Below, one piece after another: positions 1 through 10,440 of a DNA stretch of 64,000 nucleotides (its first letter is position 1; the number at the start of each line of letters is the position of its first letter). The notes under the pieces were generated by a model that worked only from the letters and a program-made list of their open reading frames with translations, did not search any database and was not told the origin of the DNA. Made by a program: the position numbers and the translations under genes. Source of the DNA: Symbiodinium natans (taxonomy: Eukaryota > Sar > Dinophyceae > Suessiales > Symbiodiniaceae); the NCBI GenBank assembly GCA_905221605.1, contig CAJNDS010002368.1:73501-137500 (forward strand), in the 5' to 3' direction.

Positions 1-53
1 GGGCGGGGGGGGGGGGCGGGGGGGGGGGGGGGGGGGGGCGGGGGGGGGGGGGT

Positions 54-86
<33 letters not shown>

Positions 87-112
87 CGGGGGGGGGGGGG
101 GGCGGGTAAAAT
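1..112. repeat. poly-G low-complexity tract
   Basis: Almost pure G with a few C and one T. Nothing can be coded here. It may be a real homopolymer or a poorly resolved contig edge; a similar poly-C tract lies close to the other end of the window. Confidence 0.9.
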
Positions 113-732
113 ATAGAGGCCTTAGTAACTAGAATAGGGTTTTGTTGGTTCTTATTGTGATACTATAAAGGGACCATCAGGGAATACTATTCGTAATGGT
201 TCCGACCCCCATATTCGGTGCCTAGGGAACCTTCGGGAAGCTTGGGGAGCCTTAGTAGGGAGTATCAGGGGATCTTGGGTTTAGGGTTTAGGGTTTAGGG
301 TTTAGGGTTTAGGGTTTAGGGTTTAGGGTTTAAACCCTCCATCCCCCCTCCTTTAAGATTAAATTCTAGAAACCTACCCAGACCCTAAGACTCTGAACCC
401 TCAACCTGCATCTGCAAGTTCCTACTTGGGGTTGAGGGTTTCGGGTTTAGGTTTCAGGCTTTAGGGTTTAGGGTTTCGAGTTTAGGGTTTAGGGCCCTAA
501 GCGCCCCAAACCCTCAACCCAAGCCTGCAAACTGAAAATTAAATTCTCCTCCATTGGGCAGTTCTCTCAAATCAGGGTCCCTGTAGGGGGTGCGTATGAT
601 GCAGGACCCAAGAAGGACCCTAAATTACAAATCCCTAAACCCTAAACCCTACACCCTAAACCCTAATCCCTAAGCCCTAAACCCTAAACCCACCAAAAAA
701 GAAGCCACAAATTCTAAGAACTACTCCACTAC
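113..732. repeat. degenerate telomere-type repeat with a dispersed-repeat copy
   Basis: Bases 120-260 share segments with 20515-20640 (a block around AAAGGGACCATCAGGGAA followed by a TTCCGACCCC block) and with the family J elements (CTAGGGAACCTT and following). From 281 on the sequence is runs of GTTTAGG and its complement, with diverged copies. I see no convincing exon. Confidence 0.6.
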
Positions 733-805
733 TGCCGCTAAGTGGCTCGATGACGCGGCCGCACTTGGGGCAGCACCTGCTTCGTTGCGCAGCATGGAGT
801 TGATC
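733..805 (-). CDS. single exon, zinc-ribbon-like CPKC motif, gene unknown
   Basis: On the minus strand a TTCGCAG acceptor-like border precedes an open stretch of 24 codons containing CCPKCGRVIEP, followed by a GT donor-like border (GGCA|GTAGTGG). A Cys-Pro-x-Cys knuckle is typical of zinc ribbons, but the second knuckle is not in this exon. It lies downstream of the ceramidase-like gene on the same strand and so probably belongs to a separate gene. Low-complexity telomeric repeat surrounds it on both sides. Confidence 0.4.
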
Positions 806-1108
806 CTGCGAACTCCCTCAAACCCTATGGAGGGTTAGGGTTTAGGGTTTAGGGTTTAGGGTTTAGGGTTTGGGGTTTGGGGTTTGGGGTTTGGGGTTTG
901 GGGTTTGGGGTTTGGGGTTTGGGGTTTGGGGTTTGGGGTTTGGGGTTTGGGGTTCATAATCTAGGGTTTAGGGTTTACCCCGAAACTAAACCCCAGACCC
1001 CTAAACCCGACAAAACCCGAAGACGCTTCCCTAAACTCTTATTCGGGTTTACAGGGCTCAGGCCCGACGGATGCCTTGGGTTTTTTAAGGGATAGGCATG
1101 TTTTGTAA
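806..1108. repeat. TTTAGGG array passing into a TTTGGGG array
   Basis: GTTTAGG units to about 870 pass abruptly into about twelve homogeneous GTTTGGG units (870-952), then degenerate repeat. Open frames through it are repeat translations (GFGVWGL-type), not genes. Confidence 0.85.
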
Positions 1109-1220
1109 CTAGGTTGCCCAGTAACCTAGGATGAAAAAGGGTGCCCTTTCTTGCTTAAAGGGGTTTATGAGGGAACCTAAACCTACCGAAAAGGGAAGAA
1201 GGGTACTACTGGGCATCCTG
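1109..1220. mobile_element. family B MITE/introner-like element, copy 1
   Basis: About 112 bp. The ends are imperfect inverted repeats: CTAGGTTGCCCAGTA on the left, and the complement of TACTACTGGGCATCC on the right. The inner part (GGGTGCCCTTTCTTGC, then AGGGAACCTAAACC) matches the copies at 3862-3975 and 41591-41700. It has no coding capacity and is non-autonomous. Confidence 0.7.
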
Positions 1221-1526
1221 CAAGGTTTAGGGTGTGAATTTCGGGCTTACAAGGGTTTAAAGTTGAGGGTTTTGGGCTTGGGCTGGGGAGCAGGTCATTT
1301 TTGGGGTTTCAGGGTGTTGGGGGGCAGGGGGGGGTTGGGGGTTGGGCGTCTGGGTTTTGTGGGGTTTTGGGGGTTCGGATTGCCGTAAAGGCCGTTTGCC
1401 CCCAGAAAGTCTGAAACTTCCCCACAGAAGAAAAGGCCCAAACCTGAACTCTAAACTCCCCCAAACAGCCACTTTTCCACTTGAGCACTCCAGCGCATGA
1501 CACAAAACTAGAAAAAGCACTCCAAG

Positions 1527-1765
1527 ACCCAAGAGTAACCTAGGAATGGGAAGGCTGCCCTTTTTGGATTAGGGGTTGGGGGCTAGGGTTTAGGGTTTAG
1601 GGTTTAGGGTTTAGGGTTCAGGGTTCAGGGTTTAGGGTTTAGGGTTTAGGGTTTAGGGTTTAGGGTTTAGGGTTTAGGGTTTAGGGTTTGAGGCTTAGGG
1701 TTCCCTTCTTGGTCACACCAGGCTGGTATGTGGGGAACCTAGACCCCCAAAGGGGGATTGAGGCC
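1527..1765. mobile_element. probable family B copy split by a telomeric array
   Basis: The left half of family B (AGTAACCTAGGAATGGGAAGG, then GCTGCCCTTTTT) ends near 1572. A TTTAGGG array runs from 1583 to about 1690. Then the family B inner segment GGGGAACCTAGACCCCC appears at about 1733-1750. The simplest reading is one element into which telomeric repeat was inserted or expanded. The right end is diverged, so this is tentative. Confidence 0.4.
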
Positions 1766-2340
1766 TCCGTTGGAACATCCTTATCCCCACACCCCAAAAG
1801 GTATACTAAACCTACCTCTGGAGTAGACCCAGAAAAAAAGGTATATACTTTTTAGGTATAAGTAGCTATACTGGGAACCCAAAACCAAAAAAAGTATTAA
1901 AGTATAGTACTCCAAAGCCCAGTAAAGGGAATCCCACTAGTCATCCTTCAACCATGTTCCAACTTTCTGGAGTTTACTGTTTGGGTCCTTGACTCCGAGA
2001 CCAAACCGAGGGCACTCTTCAGTGCTGAAGACAGCCACTTGCAGCGAACTGCAAATCCCCCTAAGACTGAACGCGCGAAGCGCAAAATGCGGGGAATGTA
2101 CCCAGAGAGCCCAAAACCCCACGCCCTTAGCATGCTTTGATATTCGGTAGTTCAGAGGTATTGGGCTCTTTGGGGGCGTGTCTGTGTGTGTGCCACGTTT
2201 TCGCCGCCAAGGGGCGACAGCACAAGGACATGTCTGACAGGGAAGGGGAGCTAGTCCGATGATATCAAGGTCCGTGCATGCTTAACACCATGAGCATCCA
2301 GACTTCCTGTAGCTCCTCTGGTGGCGCACAGAGGTTTTAA
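1766..2340. other. spacer downstream of the ceramidase-like gene
   Basis: This stretch holds a diverged short element rich in GTATA at 1800-1910, then mixed sequence likely to include the 3' UTR of the minus-strand gene that stops at 2341. I see no supportable gene. Confidence 0.4.
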
Positions 2341-4568
2341 TCAAGATCCGCCTCCTAGCAGCTGCAGTAGCTCAACGCACGTCCTTGTGGCTAGGAAGTT
2401 CAAGAGCATGGCTGCTGCCGTGAGCACGTGCATGAGCCCCACGAGCTGGAAAAGGGACGAGGGCCGGCACATGACTTGGTGGTCATCCAAGACCTATGCT
2501 GAACTTGGACCCCTGGGAATAATTAGAAAACCTTGGCTGTTTCTTAGGAATTAGAGTACCCAAGAATTGAACATTGTTCCTAACAATTACTAAGAGACCT
2601 TGAAGGTGTATCCCACCAGCCACATGGCCACGGAGCTCCACATGAAGTAGCGAATGCGTCGGCGAGCTAGGCGAGCGGCAATACTGAGCTCGAGGCCGTT
2701 TCGGAGCTCTTGCAAGCAATGCCAAGTAGTCAGCTCCACGAACGCGAGAGCCGAAAAGCAAAGCAGCCCAGAAGCCAGCAGTGTGATGGACCAGGCGGCA
2801 GGGCTATGGCAGGCGTCTTCCAGTGAGCAGAAGCAGCCGCAATTGAAGCACAGGCTCAGCAAGAGGCTGAGAGTGCAAGCCTATACCCCCCTTAGAACCT
2901 TAATAAAAATAGTATGTTTTAAGTATCCTCTTGGGTTTTATACAAACAAAAACGTAATCAACATAGTATGTTTAAGTATCCTCTTGGGTTTTATACAAAC
3001 AAAAAATTTAAAAAAAATGATTCCCAAGGAAGATAGAGGAGCGAGGTAGAGAGTCGCCCAGATCCAGCCCCGGACGGGCTGACGCGCCAAAGCGTGGCCA
3101 GCAACGACCATCCCAAAGCCCTGCCCTGCAAAGCTTGCAATCCTAGCTTGAGGGTTTAGGGTTTAGGGTTTAGGGTTAGGGTTTAGGGTTTAGGGTTTAG
3201 GGTTTGGGGTTTGGGGTTTGGGGTTTGGGGTTTGGGGGTTTAGGGTTTAGGGATTAAAACAGGGTGCCCCCCTTGTTGTTGCTCAAAAGGGTTTTTGTTT
3301 ATAAGGGAACCTAAACCCCTAAAAAAAGGGAATAAGGCTACTACACTGGGCATCCGAGAATCATTGTCCGCCAGTCGAGGATATTCATCTGCCGTGTCAG
3401 GGAGGCGTGGTAGGCAAAGGAGGCGAGACCTTCGGCCACCACGGCTGCGCCAAAGACCAGCGCGTGGAAGATCATGGGCCCTGGTATGGGACCATCTTTC
3501 CCTGTCGTGGCCTCTTGGTGGCCCAGTTAGGGTTTAGGGTTTAGGGTTTAGGGTTTAGGGTTTAAGGGTTTAAGGGTTTAAGGGTTTAAGGGTTTAAGGG
3601 TTTAAGGGTTTAAGGGTTTAAGGGTTTAAGGGTTTAAGGGTTTAAGGGCTTAAGGGTTTAAGGGTTTAAGGGTTTCTCATACCCCTTGTTTTGGGGTTGG
3701 TTACTTTACATAAGGGGAACAAAGAACCAACCAACAAAAAGGGGGAAAAAGAGGCACGACTGGGCGAGCAAGGGCCTTGAGGAGATCCGAGATGGCCATG
3801 GAAAGGATGAAGAGGCCCACTGCTAGGAACCTAGTTCATGGTGGGGATAGGATTTAAAAAACTAGGCTGCCCAGCAACCAAGGCTTAAAAAGGGTGCCCT
3901 TTTTTGCTTTAAAGGGGCTTATAAGGGAACCTAAACCCCCCAAAAAGGGAATAAGGGTACTACTGGGCATCCTAGAAGAAGCAGATTTCTATTCCTTATG
4001 GGGTTTAAGTACACTCAAAAGTGCAAAATGTTACCCAGCTATGACAAAGGAACCCAAGGCTGCTAAAGGCATTGGCCGGCGCGCGGACGAGCTGGAACAT
4101 CCGGGGCCTCTCGCAGGCGTTGTAGACGCATTCGGGGCGTTCAGGGCTTTGAAGGAGCACTTGGCTCCAGGTCAGCTGCTGCCCATGCTCCGTCCCAGAA
4201 CAGCGACAGGACATGCACGGAGACAGGGCATCCCACAATTCGTAGCCGAACTTTGCGGGCGGTGCCGCGCCGCGCTGTTGCAAGTGCGAGCACTGCACGA
4301 AGCTCAGTCCAGCCAGGAGGGACTGTTCCTCTGGTGGCGAGTCAAGAAGCGAGGGGTTTCTCAAGGGCCTCTGCAAGGGGGTTAGGGCTTAAACCCTCAA
4401 CCCTAAATAACCCTAAGCCCTATAAGCTATAAGCCCTAAGCCCTAAGCCCTGAGCCCTAAGCCCTAAACCCTGAACCCTAAACCTGAAAAAGAGAGACAC
4501 GCGACCTCCTCGAGGCTCCACCGCGTCGCTGCCAGGGCTGGGAGGCTGAAGAGCACCAACCGGATCAT
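2341..4568 (-). CDS. seven-exon multi-pass membrane protein, alkaline ceramidase/CREST-like
   Basis: Proposed exons, minus strand: 4506-4568, 4054-4370, 3766-3830, 3355-3513, 3043-3125, 2599-2880 and 2341-2445. They total 1074 bp and read from ATG to TGA as 357 residues with every splice phase matching. Residues 1-15 (MIRLVLFSLPALAAT) look like a signal peptide. A Cys-rich lumenal segment follows, then PANAFSSLG (about 119-127) and about seven hydrophobic segments. SFAYHASLT with an Asp eleven residues on (S180, H184, D195) and H329 in the last helix (LVGLMHVLTAAA) fit the Ser/His/Asp metal-site pattern of the CREST superfamily, which includes alkaline ceramidases and PAQR receptors. A ceramide-hydrolase or lipid-modifying role in ER/Golgi membrane is inferred. 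The final HxxxH pair of ceramidases is not clear. Introns 3 and 5 start with GC and intron 4 with GA. Two family B elements and telomeric repeat fill the introns. Confidence 0.65.
3258..3354. mobile_element. family B copy at the 5' end of an intron
   Basis: Diverged family B copy whose right end (complement GATGCCCAGTG) begins exactly where exon 4 of the ceramidase-like gene stops (minus strand CTCG|GATGCC). The intron would therefore start with the element's own terminus, using a GA donor. The left part is eroded and merges with telomeric repeat. Confidence 0.55.
3530..3676. repeat. TTTAGGG array passing into an 8-bp GGTTTAAG array
   Basis: A short GTTTAGG run changes at about 3561 to about fourteen nearly identical 8-bp units (GGTTTAAG). 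It lies in intron 3 of the ceramidase-like gene. Confidence 0.85.
3862..3975. mobile_element. family B MITE/introner-like element, best-preserved copy
   Basis: 114 bp with ends CTAGGCTGCCCAG and CTGGGCATCCTAG, inverted repeats of each other apart from one or two bases. Inside intron 2 of the ceramidase-like gene. Read on the plus strand it would be bounded GC...AG; read on the minus strand, GA...AG. Both are donor types this genome seems to use. Confidence 0.75.
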
Positions 4569-4587
4569 GGCAGCGGGCGTAGAGCTT

Positions 4588-4727
4588 AGGGTTTAGGGTT
4601 TAGGGTTTAGGGTGTAGGGTTTAGGGTTTAGGGTTTAGGGTTTAGGGTTTGGGGTTTAGGGTTTAGGGTTTAGGGTTTAGGGTTTCGGGCTTGGGGTTTA
4701 GGGGTTTCGGGTGTAGGGCTTAGGGCA
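4588..4727. repeat. TTTAGGG array flanked by a 14-bp direct repeat
   Basis: About 19 GTTTAGG units with minor variants. CATGGCAGCGGGCG occurs at 4566-4579 and again at 4737-4750, on either side of the array, just upstream of the ceramidase-like start codon (minus strand). Confidence 0.8.
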
Positions 4728-4924
4728 CTGGAGGGCCATGGCAGCGGGCGCTCTAGGTCGGGACCTTTGCTGAATAGACCTTCTGAAATTCAAGGAAGCT
4801 TCGTGCAGATATCCGAGGCCCTGAGCCCTAAAAACAGAAGTCAAGGCTTGGACTTCCGAGGGAGCAAGATCCTTGGAGCCCCACACCTGAAACTGAAACG
4901 CAAGGGCTCTTGAGCAAAACGCGC

Positions 4925-5048
4925 ACAAGCCAAGGCTGAAGGGGTTTAGGGTTTAGGGTTTAGGGTTTAGGGTTTAGGGTTTAGGGTTTAGGGTTTAGGG
5001 TTTAGGGTTTAGGGTTTAGGGCTTAGGGTTTAGGGTTTAGGGTTTAGG
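4925..5048. repeat. homogeneous TTTAGGG array
   Basis: About 17 perfect GTTTAGG units. On the transcribed (minus) strand this reads CCCTAAA. Confidence 0.9.
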
Positions 5049-8000
5049 GGGAGGCATCGAGCTCTCTCTGCGTAAGAATGTGGGCCAGCTCTTGCGAGCC
5101 CCTGGCAGACCCCAAGCTCCTCCCTCAACCCTAAACCCTCAAGGGATCATGTAAACCCTAAACCCTAAACCCTAAGCCCTAAACCCTAAACCTAAAGCTT
5201 AAACCCTAAACCCTAAACCCTAAACCCTAAACCCTAAACCCTCAACCCTAAAACGCCAAGCCCTAAAACCCTAAGCCCTATGTAAGGTCGGTTTGGGAAC
5301 TTCTGGATTCGGCCTGGCAAGACTTGATCTTCTTCGCCTTCAAACCCAAAGCCGCCCCAACATCGAAGTCCACAGGGGCTTAGGGGTTAGGGGTCGAGGG
5401 CTTTAGGGTCACAGGGGCTTAGGGCTGCCAAGGTTTTGGGGTGCAGGGTTTTAGGGGTTTAGGGTTTAGGCTTTGGGGTCTGGGGCTTTGCGACCCCGGT
5501 TGGCAATTGCCCTCAACCCCTACACCTGACATCCTACACCCCTAAACCTGACATGGGAGTGATCTTCGGTGGGAATTGGGAGGTGGAACCTCAGGAGCTC
5601 AACCATAAGAGGTATATTTAGAAGGGGACGCAAAACCCAAGACGCCAACACCCTAAACCCTCTCAACCCTCTCAACCCTCTCAACCCTCTCAACCCTCTC
5701 AACCCTCTCAACCCTCTCAACCCCCTTAACCCTTAACCCTAACCCCCAAGCCCTTAACCCTAAACCCGAAACCCCGACCGGCTCCTGCCGGTCCCGCTGC
5801 TGCTCGAGTCTTCGGCGTCGGCGTTGCTCGTTCTCAAAGCCAGGCAGGCCCTCGAAGCATCGTTGGCAATTGAGGTTTAGGGTTTAGGGTTTAGGGTTTA
5901 GGGTTTAGGGTCTAGGGCTTAGGGTTTAGGCATCCGTAACAAAAGCAAACCCATGCAACTAGCTAATCTTTACTTGTGTCTCAGATGTACGAGTTTTCGA
6001 TGATGGCGGTTGCCCACAACAATGGACCGCTGTTCTTACACGCACAGCGCCCGTTCCTTGCTAAGTTCCTCTTCCTAAAACCCAAAAGGCTTTCAGCCCA
6101 AGGCCCTTGAAGCCCTCCAAGGCCCTTGAAGCCCTACACCCCTAAACTGCCTAAACCCAAAACCGAAGCCCTACACCCGGGCTGAGGGTTTAGCCTTAGG
6201 CTCCCCTTAAAGCCCCCAAAAACACTTTAAAGCCCCCTCAACAGCCTCACCTTAAAGCCGCAAGCCCTAAAACCCTAAACCCAAAACCCAAAACCTTAAA
6301 CCAAAAAAACCCGAAACCCTAAACCCTAACCCTAAACCCTAAACCCGAAACCCTAAACCCGAAACCCTAAACCCTAAACCCTAAACCCTAAACCCTCAAG
6401 GGCCTTGGTCGGCAGATCCTCCCAGGGATCCTCGCCGGGGCCGGCAGCTGCGGCTTCCGGGCGCGCAAGGGCCGCAGCCCAGGCCTAGGGTTTAGGGTTT
6501 AGGGTTTAGGGTTTAGGGTTTAGGGTTTAGGGTTTAGGGTTTAGGGTTTAGGGTTTAGGGTTTAGGGTTTAGGGTTTAGGGTTTAGGGTTTAGGGTTTAG
6601 GGTTTAGGGCTGCTTGGAGGTTCATGGTACTTATTAACCAGCTATAACTGTAACTCGAATCCACTTATAAGCCCCTTAAGTGCCCTAACATGGCTATAAG
6701 TAGATGAGGAGGGGTTGGGGAGTTGAGGGTTTAGGGTTTAGCATTTGTAGTGTTCGGGGAAGCGTTTATAGGGTTCAGGGTTGATAGGGTTTACAGGGTT
6801 TAGGGTTTATAGGGTTTAGGGTTTATACGGTCTCGGATTTATAAGTCTTAGGGTGTTTAGACGGTTAGGTTTAGAGTTTAGGGTTTAGGGTTTAGGGTTT
6901 AGGGTTTAGGGTTTAGGGTTTAGGGTTTAGGGTTTAGGGGCGTTTAGGGCCTGGGGTGAAGAGGGTTTAGGGCTCTGGTGAATGGGGTTTAGGGTTTGGG
7001 CAGCTTGAGGCTTAAGGAGTTGGTTTAGGGTTTAGGGTTTAGGGTTTAGGGTTTAGGGTTTAGGGTTTGGGGTTTGGGGTTTGGGGTTTGGGGTTTACGG
7101 GTTTAGGGGGGTTAGGGTTCAGGGGTAGGGTTTGGGGTGTATGGGGTTTAAGGGGTGTTGCAGGTTCAAGCCGGGTCTTCCCCCAGACGTCCCTAGAGAC
7201 CCCACTGCCCCAACCACCTGCAAGACCCTCGATCCTCAACCGTAAAGCCTCCCCTACACCCAAAAACCCGAAACCCAAAACCTTGCACCCTAAACCCTAA
7301 ACCCTACACCCTATAAACCCTAAACCCCAAACCCTATAAACCCTAAACCCTAAACCCTATAAACCCTAAACCCTATAAACCCTAAAACCCTGAACCAGCG
7401 CGCCTCTAGGAACTTGGAAGACTCGCCGCCGCCCTTCTCTTGCAGCTCCTCGCCCGGTGCCGCCCTTCTACAAAAAGGGGAGCCTAGGGTTTAGGGTTTA
7501 GGGTTTAGGGTTTCGGGTTTAGGGTTTAGGGTTTAGGATTTAGGGTTTAGGGTTTAGGATTTAGGGTTTAGGGTCTCATAACAAAAGCGAAGCCTTACAA
7601 CTCTAAAGCCCTGACCCTAATCCCCCAACTCTAAAACCCTAAAGCCCCAAAGTACCCTAAACCCTAAACCCTAAACACTAAACCCTAAACCCTAAACCCT
7701 AAAGCCCTAAAGCCCTAAAGCCATGAAGTCCTAAACCCGAAACACCCTGCTAGAGCCCTAAATAGCTTGAAGTCCTAAACCCTAAACACCCCCTTGCCCT
7801 CTTAGCTACCGGCTCTTGGTAGGGAGTCCCCTAAACCCTAAACCCTAAACCTAAACCCTAAACCCTAAACCCTAAACCCTAAACCCTAAACCCTAAACCC
7901 TAAACCCCAAACACTTCGCGTGGGTCCTTCAGAGCCCGGCTGGCTGCCGGACCTGAGCCCGCCTGCTGAATCAGCACGTCCAGGAATTCCAGGAGCTGGC

Positions 8001-10405
8001 AGCACGGCAATTTGGTGGGTTTGGGCGAGGAGGTTTCGGGTTTAGGGTTTAGGGTTTTAGGGTTTGTAGGGTTTATAGGGTTTAGGGTTTAGTGGCTAAG
8101 GGTTTAGGGTTTTGGGGTTCCTTGAATTTCTGAGCATCCCGACTTTGGGGTCTGTTCTGGAGTCGGGTGTAGGGTTTAGGGTTTAAAGTTTAGCGTTTAG
8201 GGTTTAGAAGGGGGCCTTACTTTGCGTGCGCCCTCCCCCGATTTACGGTCAGTCAACTTTAAACTGCCAATGAACTCATCAGTTGCAGACAAAAAGCTTG
8301 GCTGCACTCAGGAGGGAACTAAACTTCTAGCTGCCTTATTAAGAAACCCAATAAACCCAAAAAGGGTAAGGATCTAAAGTTACGGTAAAGTACCACAAAG
8401 AAAGCAAACTGACAACGCAAGCTGTAATCCCTTGCCTGCACCTCGCCTAAGTACTTCTCAGACCTCTCCCAAACGGCCCCAAACCTTCCCCAAACGCCAA
8501 ACTCAAAACCGTAAACCCGTGAATCCTTAGACCCTTAAACCCCTAAACTCTTCAGCCCTTAAACCCTCAACCGCCTTGTGCCCTCAACCCTTAAACCCTT
8601 GAACCCTCAACCCCCTTAAGCCCTTGAAACCTTAAACAAACCCTTAAGCCCTCAGACCCTTAAACCCTTGGAACCCTTAAACCCTCAGACCCTTAAACCC
8701 TCAGACCCTTAAACCCTGCAAACCTTCAACCCCCTTCAACCCTTAAACCGTTATACCCTTAAACCGTTTAAACCCATAAACCCATGAACCCCTCGATCCA
8801 TTCAACCCTTAAACCCTCCAACCCTTACACCCTGTTAACACCTAAACCCTATAAACCCTATAAACCCTATAAACCCGAAACCCTAAACCCTAAACCCTAA
8901 ACCCGAAACCCTAAACCGGTCTCAGCGCCTGCGGCGCGCCCTCACCGAAACTGGGGTCTGCCAGCATGCGTTTCCTAGGTTGGAAGGTTTAGGATTTAGG
9001 ATTTGGCGCTTTGGGTTTAGGGTTTAGGGTTTAGGGTTTAGGGTTTAGGGTTTAGGGTTTAGGGTTTAGGGTTTGGGGTTTGGGGTTTGGGGTTTCGGGT
9101 TTAGGATTTGGGGCTTTGGGGTTAGGGTTTTGGGCTTGGGGTTTAGGGTTTGGGATTTAGGATTTAGGATTCGGGGCTTCGGGTTAAGGGTTTGGAAGGC
9201 TTGGGAAGAATAAGTTTCCCAGCGACGCTTGCCGAAGCTTCCATTGAACCCGAAATCCATAACCCAAAAACCCTCAATCCAAAACCCGAAGCCCTTAAAC
9301 CTCTAACCCCCAAAGCCCTAACCCCTAAGCCCTGAACCCAAAACCCCAAAAGCTGCACTGACTTCTGGAGTCAGCGAGGTAGGGATGAAGGAGTTCCTAC
9401 TATTTGCTTACGAACCTCCCCCGGAGAGAACTTATAAGGGTAATGGAGGGATAATTCTTCTTTCTTCCTGAGGGGAACCCTAAACCCTAAACCCTAAACC
9501 CTAAACCCTAAACCTTAAACCCTAAACTTCAGGAAGTAGTAGGCTCAGCTTAAGGATGCGATGGCCTTGGAAGCCTACTGCCAGGGTGTAGGGTTTCGGG
9601 TTTAGGGTTTAGGGTGGGCCCCCCAAGCCCCAAGACACCAAAACCCCTAAACAAGCATACGCCCGAAACTCTAAGCTGCAGGGCTCATTCAGGATATTCT
9701 CAGTTAAGCCCACAGCCCGTGGCGCGCTTTAAGGTGGATTTAGGGTTCGGACTACGGGCACTTTGAACCCCAACTAGGGTTTAGGGTTTAGGGTTTAGGG
9801 TTTAGGGTTTAGGGTTTAGGGTTTAGGGTTTAGGGTTTAGGGTTTAGGGTTCTTATAGCCCCAATTGCAGCCGTACTCATAAGCACCTCAAGCCCTCTAA
9901 GTAGGTTCTAAGCAGACTTGTAATTTCCGGCCGGGTGTCGCCTGGTGGCCAGTGTAGGCACCCTTGACCACCTTCAGCGCAACTCAGCGGTTCGTTTTGG
10001 GGCTTAGAGTTTAGGTTTAGGGTTTGGGGTTTAGGGTTTAGGGTTTAGGGTTTAGGGTTTAGGGTTTAGGGTTTAGGGTTTAGGGTTTAGGGTTTAGGGT
10101 TTAGGGTGTAGGGTCTAGGGTCTAGGGTCTAGGGTTTAGGGTTTAGGGTTTAGGGTTTAGCTTTTAGGGTTTAGGGTTTAGCGTTTAGGGTTTAGGGTTG
10201 AGGGTTTAGGGTTTAGGGTTGAGGGTTTAGGGTTTAGGGTTTGGGGTTTGGGGTTTAGGGTGTAGGGTTTGGGTTTAGGGCTTAGGACTTAGGGTTTTTT
10301 GACCTTCGGAAGAGCTCACCTGTTCGGTTGCTTAGGGCATTGTTTTGGGGGCTTTGGGGGATCAGGGTCTTTGGTGGCTTTAGAGGGCTTTACGTTTTTA
10401 GGGTT

Positions 10406-10440
<35 letters not shown>

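Noticed and set aside
813-1388. Plus-strand open frames rich in GFGVWGL and GLG
   Set aside because: They are translations of TTTGGGG/TTTAGGG repeat; the same holds for 7060-7300, 25321-25518, 39975-40312 and others.
4925-5048. TTTAGGG arrays as a chromosome end
   Set aside because: Arrays are short, occur in both orientations throughout the window and lie between exons, so they are interstitial.
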